Below, piece after piece: positions 1 to 8,316 of a stretch of 64,000 nt of DNA (its first letter is position 1; each line of letters opens with the position of its first letter). This stretch comes from Ferruginibacter sp. HRS2-29. GTDB lineage: Bacteria > Bacteroidota > Bacteroidia > Chitinophagales > Chitinophagaceae. Both the position numbers and the translations under genes were made by a program. The stretch spans positions 62,001 through 126,000 of the forward strand of contig NZ_RJUB01000125.1 of assembly GCF_024343615.1 (NCBI RefSeq). The letters run 5' to 3'. A model generated the notes under the pieces. The model searched no databases, was not told the DNA's origin, and saw only the letters and a program-made list of their open reading frames with translations.

Positions 1-497
1 TTATGGCTCATAAGGTTCCTAGGACTAGCATTCGTGTTAGGATGACCTGTATTTGTAATGATCGCCTTGGTTGCAAAAGTGATGGTCCAATCACTTGGGG
101 CGGCCTGGCCATTAAGGTAATTATTTGCAGAAGTACCTGTTGCTGGAATAAGGTAAGTGGAATTGACTGCATCAAAGAGCAGGTATTTTCCGGTACTTCC
201 GTCACTAATAGTTATTTCAAAAGGCTCAGTACCTGCACTTGCTGTGGCAGGAGTAGTGGAGATAGTCATAACCCCAGAGACATTAGTAATAGTAACAGCA
301 CTCCTGTTTCGGTAATTCGTATTTTGCGAGCCCAATGCCTGTGCCGCACCTGCCAAATTACTGGAAACGATCAGATATTTTCCACCAGGATCAATGTCTG
401 CTGTTGAGGTAATGAGAGTATACGTGCTTTGTCCGAAAGCATTTCCGGCAAAACACAATAAACAACCCAATAACAATTTCGCGTAAATCTTCTTCAT
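1..497 (-). CDS. Secreted protein, N-terminal part (runs off left edge)
   Basis: An open frame starts at an ATG whose first base is 497 and continues without a stop to base 1, giving 165 residues and an incomplete last codon. Residues 1-22 form a clear Sec signal peptide: a MKKIYAK basic start, a Leu/Cys-rich core, and cleavage near AFGQ. The mature part is Ser/Thr/Asn/Gly-rich, and the stretch STADIDPGGKYLIVS resembles the start of beta-rich domains seen at the N-terminus of Bacteroidota nuclease-like or lamin-tail surface proteins; that resemblance is from memory and weak. The rest of the gene, which may carry a T9SS sorting domain, lies outside the window. No neighbour suggests an operon. 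The frame and signal peptide are directly visible; the function is unknown. Confidence 0.8.
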   Translation of the reverse strand, partial: MKKIYAKLLLGCLLCFAGNAFGQSTYTLITSTADIDPGGKYLIVSSNLAGAAQALGSQNTNYRNRSAVTITNVSGVMTISTTPATASAGTEPFEITISDGSTGKYLLFDAVNSTYLIPATGTSANNYLNGQAAPSDWTITFATKAIITNTGHPNTNASPRNLMSH

Positions 498-574
498 AAC
501 CAGCTATTTAATAACTAATACAATTAATTAAAATTCAGAAAATGTAGAGGTACGGAAGGGGATCGGAAGGAGAC

Positions 575-586
575 TTTACAAAGGAT
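575..586 (-). promoter_or_regulatory. Possible promoter motif upstream of the first secreted protein
   Basis: On the minus strand the 12-mer ATCCTTTGTAAA lies 78 bases upstream of the ATG at 497. The same 12-mer occurs upstream of the giant gene that starts at 58927 (58967-58978). CTTTG resembles the 3' half of the Bacteroidota -7 element (TAnnTTTG), but the first half does not match. This is a weak candidate that rests only on its recurrence. Confidence 0.25.
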
Positions 587-1099
587 TGGAATCTGCGAAT
601 ATACAGTCCGCAACCCATATACCGAGTTGCGCCAGCAGGAAGTAATGCTCAATTTACGCACAAAAAATCAACGACATATGCGTAATACATTGATTATGAA
701 CACATGGTTTTTATGTTACTTCAATATTAACTAAATATTAAATCTGCTAAAAACCAGACTGCAAAAATATACGAAAAGTTGCTCATAACAACTTTCATTG
801 GTTCTATTGTGCTGTAGTAAAACTACTATATTTTAATAAGCCTGAATGTGGAAATTACTACGGAAAAGAGAAAAACCCAGTCTTACCTCCCCATGATCCT
901 TTATTAAGCACTGATTTTCAATAAAATGACTAAAAAACGTAATAGGACCATTGCACCACGGGACGTTTCCTAATGAATTACATTTTTTTAGTAATAGTCA
1001 ACAAATATTTCAGGAAGCTGAAGGCCACGGGGTTTTTCTGCCCTGGTTTATAGATCCGGATGTTTTCTTAACTGCCCGGGCCGCGTCTCCAACAAACAC

Positions 1100-1131
1100 A
1101 CCGGGGTTATACGAAAACCCCGGAGGTTTTT
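1100..1131. repeat. Solitary REP-like hairpin
   Basis: The motif CCGGGGTT, a short spacer, then AACCCCGGAGG forms a hairpin (about 1101-1108 paired with 1116-1123, extending into GGTTTTT). It matches the core of the 66-70 bp units that flank the RAYT transposase 33 kb away (34085-34283 and 35030-35300). A CCCGGGC at about 1077 may be the remains of a second arm. Confidence 0.65.
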
Positions 1132-1321
1132 CCCAAAGGAAACTGTACAAAAAAAGTACAATATAATTATTTTTATTGCGCACATTTTGTAACTTCGTGC
1201 TACAATTCCCGTTCTGAAATCTGGTACATTAAGGCACAGGGAAGATGAAGTTTTTCGCACGGCAATGCACAACTTTATCAGTATTATTTAATGTACCGCT
1301 CATCATTAAATAATCAACACC

Positions 1322-1882
1322 ATGAAAACTTTCACACAACCCATCACCACCCTCAGCGAAGCCTACGCCACCATTCATGATTTCTTCAGCTGTTATCACC
1401 TGCACGAAGCCGTAGACGATCTCAACCGTATGTTTGGCTGGGCCTGTAAAGAGGGGTATTACAAAAAATCAGCGCCGGCCAATCTACTCTTTCACGCCCA
1501 ACAGCTTCACCGGCTTTTCTGCGCAGCAGAGATCATCCGGTACAGCACCGGCAGAAAAATGTCACCGGTACTGTTCCATCACACTGTTGATAAAGCATCG
1601 CCTGTTCACTTCAAAGGCACCCATACCCCCTGTACCGAATGGGAATGTTACCCGCGGCACCTCACTGCCGAAGAATACCTGAACCCCTATTGGGCCTTTG
1701 AAAAACTGACCGGTATGCGTAACTGGGAAGCTATGCTACAGGAATTGATGGAATCCGCTTTAAGCAAGGGCAGTATTGAAGGAAATTATACGATCCGTGA
1801 GGTAATGGATTGCAAAGAAAATATGCTGAAAGTTGTGGAAGGCAGCTGGCTGATAGAAATCAGGAACAATAAATTTAACTGA
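1322..1882 (+). CDS. Hypothetical protein, 186 aa
   Basis: The product is a soluble protein of 186 residues with no signal peptide and no membrane segment, so it is probably cytoplasmic. It is unusually rich in His, Cys and Trp, including a Cys-rich segment around residues 100-112 (THTPCTEWECYPRHL). The C-terminal third looks alpha-helical. I do not recognise the family. The ATG at 1322 follows an AT-rich leader containing CAACACC, with no Shine-Dalgarno, which is normal in Bacteroidota. Codon use and composition resemble those of the neighbouring genes, which argues for a real gene. It stands alone: the left neighbour is divergent, and the right side holds a decayed minus-strand gene. The function cannot be stated; a metal-binding role suggested by the His/Cys content is speculation. 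Confidence 0.7.
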   Translation: MKTFTQPITTLSEAYATIHDFFSCYHLHEAVDDLNRMFGWACKEGYYKKSAPANLLFHAQQLHRLFCAAEIIRYSTGRKMSPVLFHHTVDKASPVHFKGTHTPCTEWECYPRHLTAEEYLNPYWAFEKLTGMRNWEAMLQELMESALSKGSIEGNYTIREVMDCKENMLKVVEGSWLIEIRNNKFN

Positions 1883-1896
1883 TGCTGCTGCTGATC

Positions 1897-2182
1897 TCAG
1901 GAAGCCTCTTTGGAAAGCTGATCCATCAAGGCCGGCATCATCAATATCCACCGGAGAAAAAATAAAAAACCGGCCAGCCGGTGAAACTTAAATTTCAGAT
2001 AATAGAAATACAGCCAACTGATAACTGGTAAAAGGAAAAAAACTGCGAAAACGAAATCGCTGTTCCGGAGATGTTGGGAAAGCGGAAATTTTATATCAAA
2101 CCAATGATCACAAAATTATTCCAGGGGAGATATAAAAAAGGACTACCAGCAGCATTAGTGATGCGAAGAAATATGTTTTCAT
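1897..2182 (-). pseudogene. Frameshifted small membrane-protein gene
   Basis: On the minus strand an ATG at 2182 opens MKTYFFASLMLLVVLFYISP, a typical transmembrane start, but the frame hits TGA at 2108-2110. In another frame, from about 2115 down to the TGA at 1897-1899, the sequence continues as a coherent membrane-protein tail with motifs such as HWFDIKFPL, FVFAVFFLLPVISWLYFYY and AGFLFFLRWILMMP. Joined by a frameshift near 2108-2118, in an A/T-rich run, the two halves would make a protein of about 95 aa with three hydrophobic segments. I infer that this is one small inner-membrane protein gene broken by a single indel. A sequencing error would give the same picture. Confidence 0.5.
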
Positions 2183-2323
2183 AATCGTTGATCCATCCTG
2201 CCATCCGTAGAAGGCATCACTGCTCAGTTTTAAAATCAGCGATCCTTCGGTTAACTCAACATTAAGTTTTATTGCTTAACGCTGTCATAACATTACGCCG
2301 TTTCCTTTGCATAAACTCTTACA

Positions 2324-3628
2324 ATGAAAGCGATCGTAAAATTTGTACCGGTAATGATGGCCGGCCTCTCCCTCTTCAGCAGCTGCAGTGATGACAACAA
2401 TACCAATGGCGATACTACGCCGGTGTATCCTGCCATGGCATACGACAAACACCCCAAAGTGCTGGCCACCACACCGGGTGGAATAGTGTTGAACAATGGC
2501 GGTTATGGCTCGTCGATGGTGCAGGACCCGAACGATAAAGCTGTATTTTATCTCCTTACCGACCGTGGCCCGAATGTAGCTGAAGCTGCTACCAACAGTA
2601 TCATGATCGCAACGCCGGACTTTGTTCCGCAGATTGGCAAGTTTCGTTTGAAAGGAGACTCCCTCACATTTGAAGGCAGCATCTTTTTAAAGAATAGCGC
2701 AGGGGCAAATCTGAATGGCCTGCCAAACCCTGTAGGAGCAGGCTCTACCGGCGAAAACCCGATGGATCTCAATGGCAACCCGCTGCCAGTCAGCGGAGAT
2801 GGCCTGGATTCGGAAGGAATGGCCATGGCACCCGATGGTTCTTTCTGGATCAGCGATGAATACGGCCCTCACCTCCTCCATGTAGACAATACCGGTAAAA
2901 CGATTGAAAAAATAAACCCGTTCTCTACCGGTTCCCGCAAGCTGCCACTGGTACTTGCAAAGCGCCGCCCCAACCGTGGTATGGAAGGGCTTACCATTAC
3001 ACCCGATGGAAAAACGTTGGTAGGTATCATGCAATTCCCTTTGTACAACCCGTCTTCAGCAGCAGTAGCGAATTCGCTGGTGATCCGCATCGTTACATTT
3101 GAAATTGCCACCGGCGCCACCAAACAATTTGTGTACATGATGGACAATCCTTCCCTGCAGGCGGTGAGTGAGATCACGGCCATCAACAATACTACTTTCC
3201 TGGTGCTCGAAAGGGATGGGCTGTTTGCTACCAACGCCAACCGCTCCACTGTATTCAAAAAAATATTCAAGATCAGCCTTACCGGCGCCACCGATATTTC
3301 CGATCCGGCAAACGCGGCTAACGGGAAATTATATGCCGGCAAAACTGTAGAAGAATTAAAAGACCTGGCTACCCTTACGGCAAATGGTATTACACCGGTT
3401 TCCAAAACCGTAGTGGCCGACCTGATGACAGATATCCCTACCCTGTATCCACACGATAAAGCAGAAGGATTGGTGATCATCAATTCCACTACCCTCGCCG
3501 TTTCCAACGATGATGATTTCGGGATCACCGGTGCCAACAGGGTCTACAGCGCAAAGGTCCTCGCCGGCTCGGGCCAGGTAGACAGGAATGGTATTTACTT
3601 TATAAAACTTTCCACGCCGTTATTTTAA
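2324..3628 (+). CDS. Esterase-like activity of phytase family lipoprotein
   Basis: The product (434 aa) is a probable lipoprotein: a short hydrophobic leader ends in the lipobox LFSSC with the lipidated Cys at residue 21, followed by SDDNN, a typical Bacteroidota start for a lipoprotein exported towards the surface. The remainder matches the phytase-like esterase family (Phytase-like, PF13449), a beta-propeller-type fold. Visible family features are a TDRGPN motif near residue 80, DSEGMAMAPDGSFWISDEYG near 161-180 and NRGMEGLTITPDG near 215-230. The length is normal for the family. The substrate is uncertain: the family name reflects similarity to bacterial phytases and a predicted hydrolase activity on phosphate esters. 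The gene is followed 12 bases after its stop by a very strong terminator, so it is probably monocistronic. Confidence 0.85.
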   Translation: MKAIVKFVPVMMAGLSLFSSCSDDNNTNGDTTPVYPAMAYDKHPKVLATTPGGIVLNNGGYGSSMVQDPNDKAVFYLLTDRGPNVAEAATNSIMIATPDFVPQIGKFRLKGDSLTFEGSIFLKNSAGANLNGLPNPVGAGSTGENPMDLNGNPLPVSGDGLDSEGMAMAPDGSFWISDEYGPHLLHVDNTGKTIEKINPFSTGSRKLPLVLAKRRPNRGMEGLTITPDGKTLVGIMQFPLYNPSSAAVANSLVIRIVTFEIATGATKQFVYMMDNPSLQAVSEITAINNTTFLVLERDGLFATNANRSTVFKKIFKISLTGATDISDPANAANGKLYAGKTVEELKDLATLTANGITPVSKTVVADLMTDIPTLYPHDKAEGLVIINSTTLAVSNDDDFGITGANRVYSAKVLAGSGQVDRNGIYFIKLSTPLF

Positions 3629-3639
3629 GTTGAAAAAAA

Positions 3640-3682
3640 ATGCAAAAGATCCATCTGTAGATCACAGATGGATCTTTTGCAT
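3640..3682. terminator. Strong intrinsic terminator
   Basis: A perfect 19-bp inverted repeat (3640-3658 and 3664-3682) with a 5-base loop AGATC follows the phytase-like gene by 12 bases. A run of A precedes it (3633-3640), so read on the minus strand it ends in a U-run; the hairpin is long enough to act in both directions between convergent genes. Confidence 0.85.
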
Positions 3683-3689
3683 CATAGCC

Positions 3690-3891
3690 GATCCCTGAAG
3701 CGAAAATTAAAGAACTGGCCATCATCATTAACTATTTAAAGGAGCACAGATTAAATGAACCTCCAAACAAAAACGCATTGCTTTGGAAAAAGTATATGTC
3801 AACTTAAACCCTGATATTGATGCCAGTTGGGAAAACAATGAAAATTTGTTGACCTGGCTTAAAAGATTTTCAAAAAATTACGTAAAGTAGT
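3690..3891 (+). pseudogene. Gene relic (frameshifted) next to direct repeat
   Basis: Two plus-strand frames carry protein-like but interrupted sequence. The first runs from about 3690 and contains EAKIKELAIIINYLKEHRLN and NKNALLWKKYMS before a TAA. A second frame continues with DIDASWENNENLLTWLKRF and ends KNYVK-stop near 3888. There is no start codon with leader and the two frames do not join without a shift. I read this as the tail of a decayed cytoplasmic protein gene. Its last part is repeated, more degraded, at 8317-8420. The original family is not recognised. Confidence 0.4.
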
Positions 3892-3925
3892 GATGGCTAA
3901 AATTTAGAACAGTCGCTGTTGACAC
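3821..3925 (+). repeat. Direct repeat, left copy (about 105 bp)
   Basis: This segment recurs in the same orientation at 8317-8420 with roughly 88-90 percent identity by hand alignment; shared blocks include AATTTGTTGACCTG and GTAAAGTAGTGATGGCTAAA. Together the two copies bracket the CPBP protease, serine hydrolase and LytS/LytTR genes. A shorter match (TACTTTGCATA) follows both copies. Confidence 0.75.
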
Positions 3926-3946
3926 TTCATTACTTTGCATAACTAT

Positions 3947-4741
3947 TTACTTTGCCAGTGAGTCTTGGGCATATTCAACTATTTGTTTATCACCATCCCC
4001 CTTCCATATTTTTATATATATAAATGCTGCCAGAGGGAATACAACAAATTGAACAAGCGTTACAATTATGCTTTCATAAACATTGAACCGGTCTCCGCGT
4101 TTTGAAATCAACAACTGATCTCCAATCGGGCCCTGAGAAAAGATGATCGTATTTATAAAATTCCATCCAAAATGCAAGCCTATTGGTAGGTACATCGACC
4201 TTGTTTTGGCAAAAGCCAGCGCGAATATGTAACCCATAATTCCGGTGCCAATAAAAAGACAGGCCATAGATACCCAATTACCAAACGCCCCCATCGAAAA
4301 CCAATGATAAACGCCAAAGCAAATGGCAGATAGCATACAAGCTTTTTTTGCACCTATTTTTTTTATTGCGATGTAGAGCAGTGCGCCTCTAAAAATCAGT
4401 TCCTCATACAACACCGATTGCATGACCCACCAACTGCCTGAAAAAAATCCAGGCCAGGTAAATGCCTTATTAAGCAGCCATGTAGAGCCCGAAAAAACAG
4501 TTTGCAAATAGTAGTTAAAGGCACAAATAATTATGGCTATCGCAAACCCAACAAATACCTGCGTTGTAGTTTTTGTAGTGGGGAGCAGGCCCAATGCCCG
4601 GGGATCTTTCCTATCAAATAATGACAACAATACCCAGCTGATGGATAGTTGCACTAATAAGCCATTGCTCTGATAAAAGCCCGCGGCCAATAACACAATG
4701 GACGGAATAAATTTGATAATTAATGAATGTTTTGTGATCAT
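3947..4741 (-). CDS. CPBP family intramembrane metalloprotease
   Basis: The product (264 aa) is a multi-pass inner-membrane protein with about seven hydrophobic segments and the signature of the CPBP/Abi family (CAAX-prenyl-protease 2 related, PF02517). The EExxxR motif is at residues 113-118 (EELIFR), a second-motif His is in FGVYHWF (His146), and HFGWN is at 190-194 with His190 and Asn194. These residues are expected to form the glutamate-based membrane protease site. In bacteria such proteins process peptides or confer bacteriocin immunity; the substrate here is unknown. The start ATG lies only 4 bases after the stop of the upstream serine hydrolase, so the two are co-transcribed and probably translationally coupled. 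The length is normal for the family. Confidence 0.85.
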   Translation of the reverse strand: MITKHSLIIKFIPSIVLLAAGFYQSNGLLVQLSISWVLLSLFDRKDPRALGLLPTTKTTTQVFVGFAIAIIICAFNYYLQTVFSGSTWLLNKAFTWPGFFSGSWWVMQSVLYEELIFRGALLYIAIKKIGAKKACMLSAICFGVYHWFSMGAFGNWVSMACLFIGTGIMGYIFALAFAKTRSMYLPIGLHFGWNFINTIIFSQGPIGDQLLISKRGDRFNVYESIIVTLVQFVVFPLAAFIYIKIWKGDGDKQIVEYAQDSLAK

Positions 4742-4745
4742 GGTT

Positions 4746-6092
4746 TTAGAAATCAGTCTTTTTTACACCGAGAAATTCGCCATTGCTATAGATAAAAAGC
4801 TGCTCCACCTTACCCTGGTTATTCCTTATAAATTCAGCCCGTATTTCTCCTGATTTAAACCGGTCTTTTGCCACCGGGAAAATCTCAAAATCCGACTGTC
4901 CGAAAATTTTAACTGATAACTTAGATTGCTTTAAAGTAACTGCAATCCCTGCTGAATCTTTCAGATTGACTTTATAAACTCCCTGATATTCCTTTTTCAA
5001 GGTATCTGTCATAGTAATTACCGGCTGTGATGAAAAAGGTTTTGATAGTGGTTGGTGGTAGATAATATTAACGATGTTCCTAACCAGCCCTCCTACACTA
5101 CTGTTATTTGAATTACTTAAAGCAATTACACATACATCATCGGCCGGAAAGCGATTGATATTTGATTTATAGCCGTTGATATTACCATCATGAGAAACCC
5201 GTTGCTTGTTGTACAACGAATCGGTAAACCAGCCGTAACCATAAGGACCTGCATCTTTTTGATAGGCCAATTTAAGCGAGGATAAAGAGAGGAATTTCCC
5301 TTTTTGTAAGGCTTGATGCCATTTATATAAATCTTCTACCGTGCTATAGATGGCGCCGGTTGAATAAGAAATGGATGGATGCACTTTATAAGCAGGCATT
5401 TGAAAGTTTTTAAAATACATATTGTATCCCTGGGCAAGTTTCGGAGTTTGGATAACGGGAGGCCCGTAAGTAGTGTTCTGCATATCATGAGGCTGAAAAA
5501 TCAAATGCTTCAGCGCAAGCGCGTACGATTCGCCGGTGATTTTTTCTATGATATAGCCCAGCATGGTATAGCCCGAATTGCTATAGCGGAATTTAGTACC
5601 GGGCTCAAAATCAAGCGGCTTATTTTTAAAAAACAAAATCATTGCTGACAAGGTAACCTCTTTAGACTGGTCCATTTTTTGAAAATCTGGATCATCGGTG
5701 TAATTTGATAGCCCGGAGGTATGGGTTAATAAATGATGAATAGTGATTTTATCTCCGTTAGGGAAATCGGCGTAATACTTACTTAGCTTATCTGTAACAG
5801 ATAGCTTTTTACTTTCCTCTAATTTAAGGATCAGCGCAGCAGTAAAGGTTTTTGTAAGCGATGCGATATTAAAAATTGAAGTAGCATCATTAGGGATTTT
5901 TTTTTCTGCATCCCTATAATTAAACCCTTTTTTTAATAAGATCTTTCCATCGCTGGCCACTAAAACTGTTCCGGTAAATTCTGAATTATCGCTGTAACGT
6001 GTTACAAGGCTGTCAATACGCTGCGACTGGTTTTGTGAAAACACCGTGCCTGATAATATGATCAGGTTAAGCAATAAGATGAGTTTCTTCAT
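4746..6092 (-). CDS. Serine hydrolase, class C beta-lactamase/PBP-like
   Basis: This is a secreted serine hydrolase of the beta-lactamase fold (PF00144). From the preferred start at 6092 the protein has 448 aa and opens with a clean signal peptide (MKKLILLLNLIIL, cleavage near VFSQ). A start 10 codons upstream at 6122 is also open but would spoil the signal peptide. The catalytic motifs are complete: S-L-T-K at residues 78-81, Y-S-N at 170-172 and H-D-G at 301-303. The C-terminal 100 residues form a lipocalin-like beta domain often seen in this group. Likely roles are D-aminopeptidase, esterase or peptidoglycan-peptide hydrolysis in the periplasm; true beta-lactamase activity is less likely. 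It is the first gene of a two-gene unit with the CPBP protease and is divergent from the LytS-type kinase, 223 bases away. Confidence 0.88.
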   Translation of the reverse strand: MKKLILLLNLIILSGTVFSQNQSQRIDSLVTRYSDNSEFTGTVLVASDGKILLKKGFNYRDAEKKIPNDATSIFNIASLTKTFTAALILKLEESKKLSVTDKLSKYYADFPNGDKITIHHLLTHTSGLSNYTDDPDFQKMDQSKEVTLSAMILFFKNKPLDFEPGTKFRYSNSGYTMLGYIIEKITGESYALALKHLIFQPHDMQNTTYGPPVIQTPKLAQGYNMYFKNFQMPAYKVHPSISYSTGAIYSTVEDLYKWHQALQKGKFLSLSSLKLAYQKDAGPYGYGWFTDSLYNKQRVSHDGNINGYKSNINRFPADDVCVIALSNSNNSSVGGLVRNIVNIIYHQPLSKPFSSQPVITMTDTLKKEYQGVYKVNLKDSAGIAVTLKQSKLSVKIFGQSDFEIFPVAKDRFKSGEIRAEFIRNNQGKVEQLFIYSNGEFLGVKKTDF

Positions 6093-6315
6093 GTCTGGGT
6101 TGGTTATGATCCAAATAGACAAGCTTTTGGTCAGTCTATAAAATCAAAACAACGGGTAGCTGATTATTTTAGATGAAGGGCCATATATTACCCAACGAAG
6201 ATTTTCCGGGGTGGCACTGACGATTTAGTTGCCTGTAAAAAGGCATTCATCGAAAAATACGGTATATTAGTCGTATTAATTTAGTTGCCGGTTTGGTTTA
6301 TCTGAAGTTAGCGAA

Positions 6316-7425
6316 ATGGATATTGAAACATTAAGTGAAAAGCTTCGCTACAACAAAGGCTTACGCATAGCTGCGCATATGCTTTTCTGGACATTGTTAG
6401 CGGCAATTTCCTGGCATAGCATGGCCATATCCTTTAATTCGTATAACCAGCTTGGTAATGGGTATATCCTGTTGATTTCTGCAAGTGGTACCATCTGCGA
6501 GGTGCTGGTTTACTACCCGCTGGTTTATTTCGTTTTTCCCGATCTGTTTAAAAAATCGAAGGTATTTGCCGGGATACTGGCAGTGCTGTGTTTAATTTTA
6601 TTTTATACCTGGTTAAGCACCTTGGGCGAGTCGTTTATTTTATTGAATTGCGAGAGCTGTACGCAGGTTTTAAAGGCAAATAACATAGGATATTACAGCT
6701 TTTTACATCAGGACTTAGGTAACCGCATGCTTGCCAAGCTATTAAGTCTGGGGGTAGTGTTCGGGTTGATCTTTGCAATAAGTATTCCTTTAAGTGTCAA
6801 GTTTGCTTTGCAGGCTTTTCGCCAGCAAATAGTATCGGCAAAAATTGCACGGCAAAATATCGAACTGGAATACAATTTTCTTAAATCGCAGGTCCATCCG
6901 CATTTTTTATTCAATTCGTTAAACAATATTTACGGGTTGATCTTAAAAAACGAGAACAATAAAGCTGCCGAAACGGTAGCAAGGCTTTCTGAATTTATGA
7001 GGTATACCTTGTATTACTCTACCCAGGATAAAATGCCTTTAGAAAAAGAAATACAATTATTAAAAGATTATATCGAACTGGAATCTATCAGGCTTAACCA
7101 TACAAAAGTTAACTTAGCATTGAATGTAGACAGCTATGAATATGATTTCCCATCGCTATTATTGATGCCTGTTGTTGAAAATGCTTTTAAGTACAATGCT
7201 GATACGGCCAATACCTGCATCACCATACAATTAGCTATTCAGGATAATAAATTAAATTTCAGCATAGAAAATACCGTTGACGAAAACTTGCTGCTTAAGG
7301 TAACCGGCGGAATTGGGTTGCAGAATCTCAAAAAACGCCTTGACTTGTACTATCGCGGCAAATACAAGTATGAAACGGTGGCAACAGACACAACTTATAC
7401 AGCAATTTTAAATATCGACTTATGA
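6316..7425 (+). CDS. LytS-type sensor histidine kinase
   Basis: This 369-aa membrane kinase has four transmembrane segments (about residues 17-35, 48-75, 84-102 and 140-165), a short coiled linker, then a His_kinase domain (PF06580) and an HATPase domain. The phosphoacceptor motif HPHFLFNSLNNI is at 194-205, with His196 in the conserved PHFLFN position. The ATP-binding N-box is at about 283-294 (Asn289) and the glycine box GGIGLQN is at 331-337. There is no extracellular ligand domain, so it belongs to the short Bacteroidota LytS-like group that senses within or near the membrane. The gene overlaps the downstream response regulator by 4 bases (ATGA), which indicates translational coupling. 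Its divergent neighbours, a serine hydrolase and a membrane protease, are plausible targets; that is inferred from position only. Confidence 0.9.
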   Translation: MDIETLSEKLRYNKGLRIAAHMLFWTLLAAISWHSMAISFNSYNQLGNGYILLISASGTICEVLVYYPLVYFVFPDLFKKSKVFAGILAVLCLILFYTWLSTLGESFILLNCESCTQVLKANNIGYYSFLHQDLGNRMLAKLLSLGVVFGLIFAISIPLSVKFALQAFRQQIVSAKIARQNIELEYNFLKSQVHPHFLFNSLNNIYGLILKNENNKAAETVARLSEFMRYTLYYSTQDKMPLEKEIQLLKDYIELESIRLNHTKVNLALNVDSYEYDFPSLLLMPVVENAFKYNADTANTCITIQLAIQDNKLNFSIENTVDENLLLKVTGGIGLQNLKKRLDLYYRGKYKYETVATDTTYTAILNIDL

Positions 7426-8132
7426 ACCTGATCAATTGCATAGTTGTAGATGATGAGCCTATTGCCAGGGATATTTTAACCAACCACATTGAAGTTACTG
7501 CCGGCATACAACTGGTTAAAAGCTGCATCAACGCATCGGAAGCCTATGAGGGCTTACATCAGCATAAGGTTGATCTGATTTTTCTCGACATCCAAATGCC
7601 GGTAATCACCGGGGTCGACTTTTTACGGTCGTTGCGCAACCCGCCTTTAGTGGTATTTACAACCGCATACCATAATTACGCGGTTGAAGGGTTTGAACTA
7701 AACTCCGTTGATTATTTACTAAAACCTGTTACCTACGATCGCTTTTATCAAGCCATACAAAAAGTAAAGGAACGTGTAGCTTACAGAAACACTCAGCCGC
7801 AAACTGCCCCTGCCTTGCCTGCAGATTATATTTTCATCAAGCAGGATACTAAGCTGGTTCGCGTAAACCATAATCAAATCAGCTATATACAAGCCGAAAA
7901 AGACTATAGCTCTGTCTATTTGAACGATGATAAGCGCCTGTTTGCAAGCATGCATTTAAAACTGTTTGAAAACGCCTTACCTAAAACTCAATTCCTGCGA
8001 ATACACAGGTCTTATATCATCCATCTATCTAAAATTAAATCTATTAAAGGAAACATGGTTGAATTTGAAAAGATTGAGATACCGATTGGAGCAAATTATA
8101 AAGAAGGACTATTTGCGGCTCTAGGGATATGA
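7422..8132 (+). CDS. LytTR family response regulator
   Basis: The product (236 aa) has an N-terminal receiver domain (about 1-118) and a C-terminal LytTR DNA-binding domain (about 133-235). The acidic pocket is Asp10-Asp11, the phosphorylated Asp is in FLDIQMP (Asp56), the switch Thr is in VFTTAY (80-81) and the conserved Lys is in LLKP (Lys101). The LytTR part shows the expected start (FIKQDTKLVRV) and FLRIHRSYIIHL. It is coupled by a 4-base overlap to the kinase and forms a standard two-gene LytSR pair. LytTR regulators bind imperfect direct repeats; I did not find a confident pair in the 6123-6315 divergent region. Base composition of this gene and the kinase is visibly AT-richer than that of the genes around 2.3-3.6 kb and 9-14 kb. 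Confidence 0.92.
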   Translation: MNLINCIVVDDEPIARDILTNHIEVTAGIQLVKSCINASEAYEGLHQHKVDLIFLDIQMPVITGVDFLRSLRNPPLVVFTTAYHNYAVEGFELNSVDYLLKPVTYDRFYQAIQKVKERVAYRNTQPQTAPALPADYIFIKQDTKLVRVNHNQISYIQAEKDYSSVYLNDDKRLFASMHLKLFENALPKTQFLRIHRSYIIHLSKIKSIKGNMVEFEKIEIPIGANYKEGLFAALGI

Positions 8133-8167
8133 TTTTAGCTACATCTACACTGTCCTGAAGTCAAACG

Positions 8168-8311
8168 CTAAAGGGTTTCAGGTGTATCATAACGGGAAAG
8201 AGCCCAATCTCCATTGGGTTTTACTTCACCAGTAGTCCAGCTGTTTCCGTTCTTATCTTCGTAGACATTACCAATAAACTTCCGGGTGATATTTGGTAAC
8301 TGCACTAGCAT
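8168..8311 (-). pseudogene. Short ORF, probable gene fragment
   Basis: This minus-strand frame of 47 codons starts at an ATG at 8311 and stops at TAG 8168-8170. It contains KFIGNVYEDKNGNSWTTGEV and GDWALSRYDTPETL, which look like real protein with the feel of a small beta-rich domain, but the upstream part runs straight into the direct repeat at 8317-8420. It could be an intact tiny gene, but I favour the remaining 3' end of a longer gene truncated by the event that placed the repeat. I do not recognise the family. Confidence 0.4.
8201..8222 (+). terminator. Weak terminator after the LytTR gene
   Basis: AGCCCAAT and ATTGGGTT pair around a CTCC loop and are followed by four T residues, about 70 bases after the response regulator stop. 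The stem is short and lies inside the small minus-strand relic frame, so this is only a candidate. Confidence 0.35.
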
Positions 8312-8316
8312 TATGA

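Larger units (their letters stand above)
498..1321. other. Intergenic region, AT-rich, with one REP-like hairpin
   Basis: This 824-base stretch separates the divergent secreted-protein gene on the left from the 186-aa gene on the right. I see no convincing gene in any frame. The only structured element is the REP-like hairpin at about 1100-1131. The open frames at 951-1166 (+) and 1048-1272 (-) cross that repeat and have no protein-like features. Confidence 0.6.

Noticed and set aside
951-1272. Short frames on both strands around the solitary REP hairpin
   Set aside because: They cross the repeat and lack protein-like features.
2869-3537. Minus-strand frame of 222 aa opposite the phytase-like gene
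   Set aside because: The plus-strand gene has a lipobox, family motifs and a terminator; the antisense frame has none.
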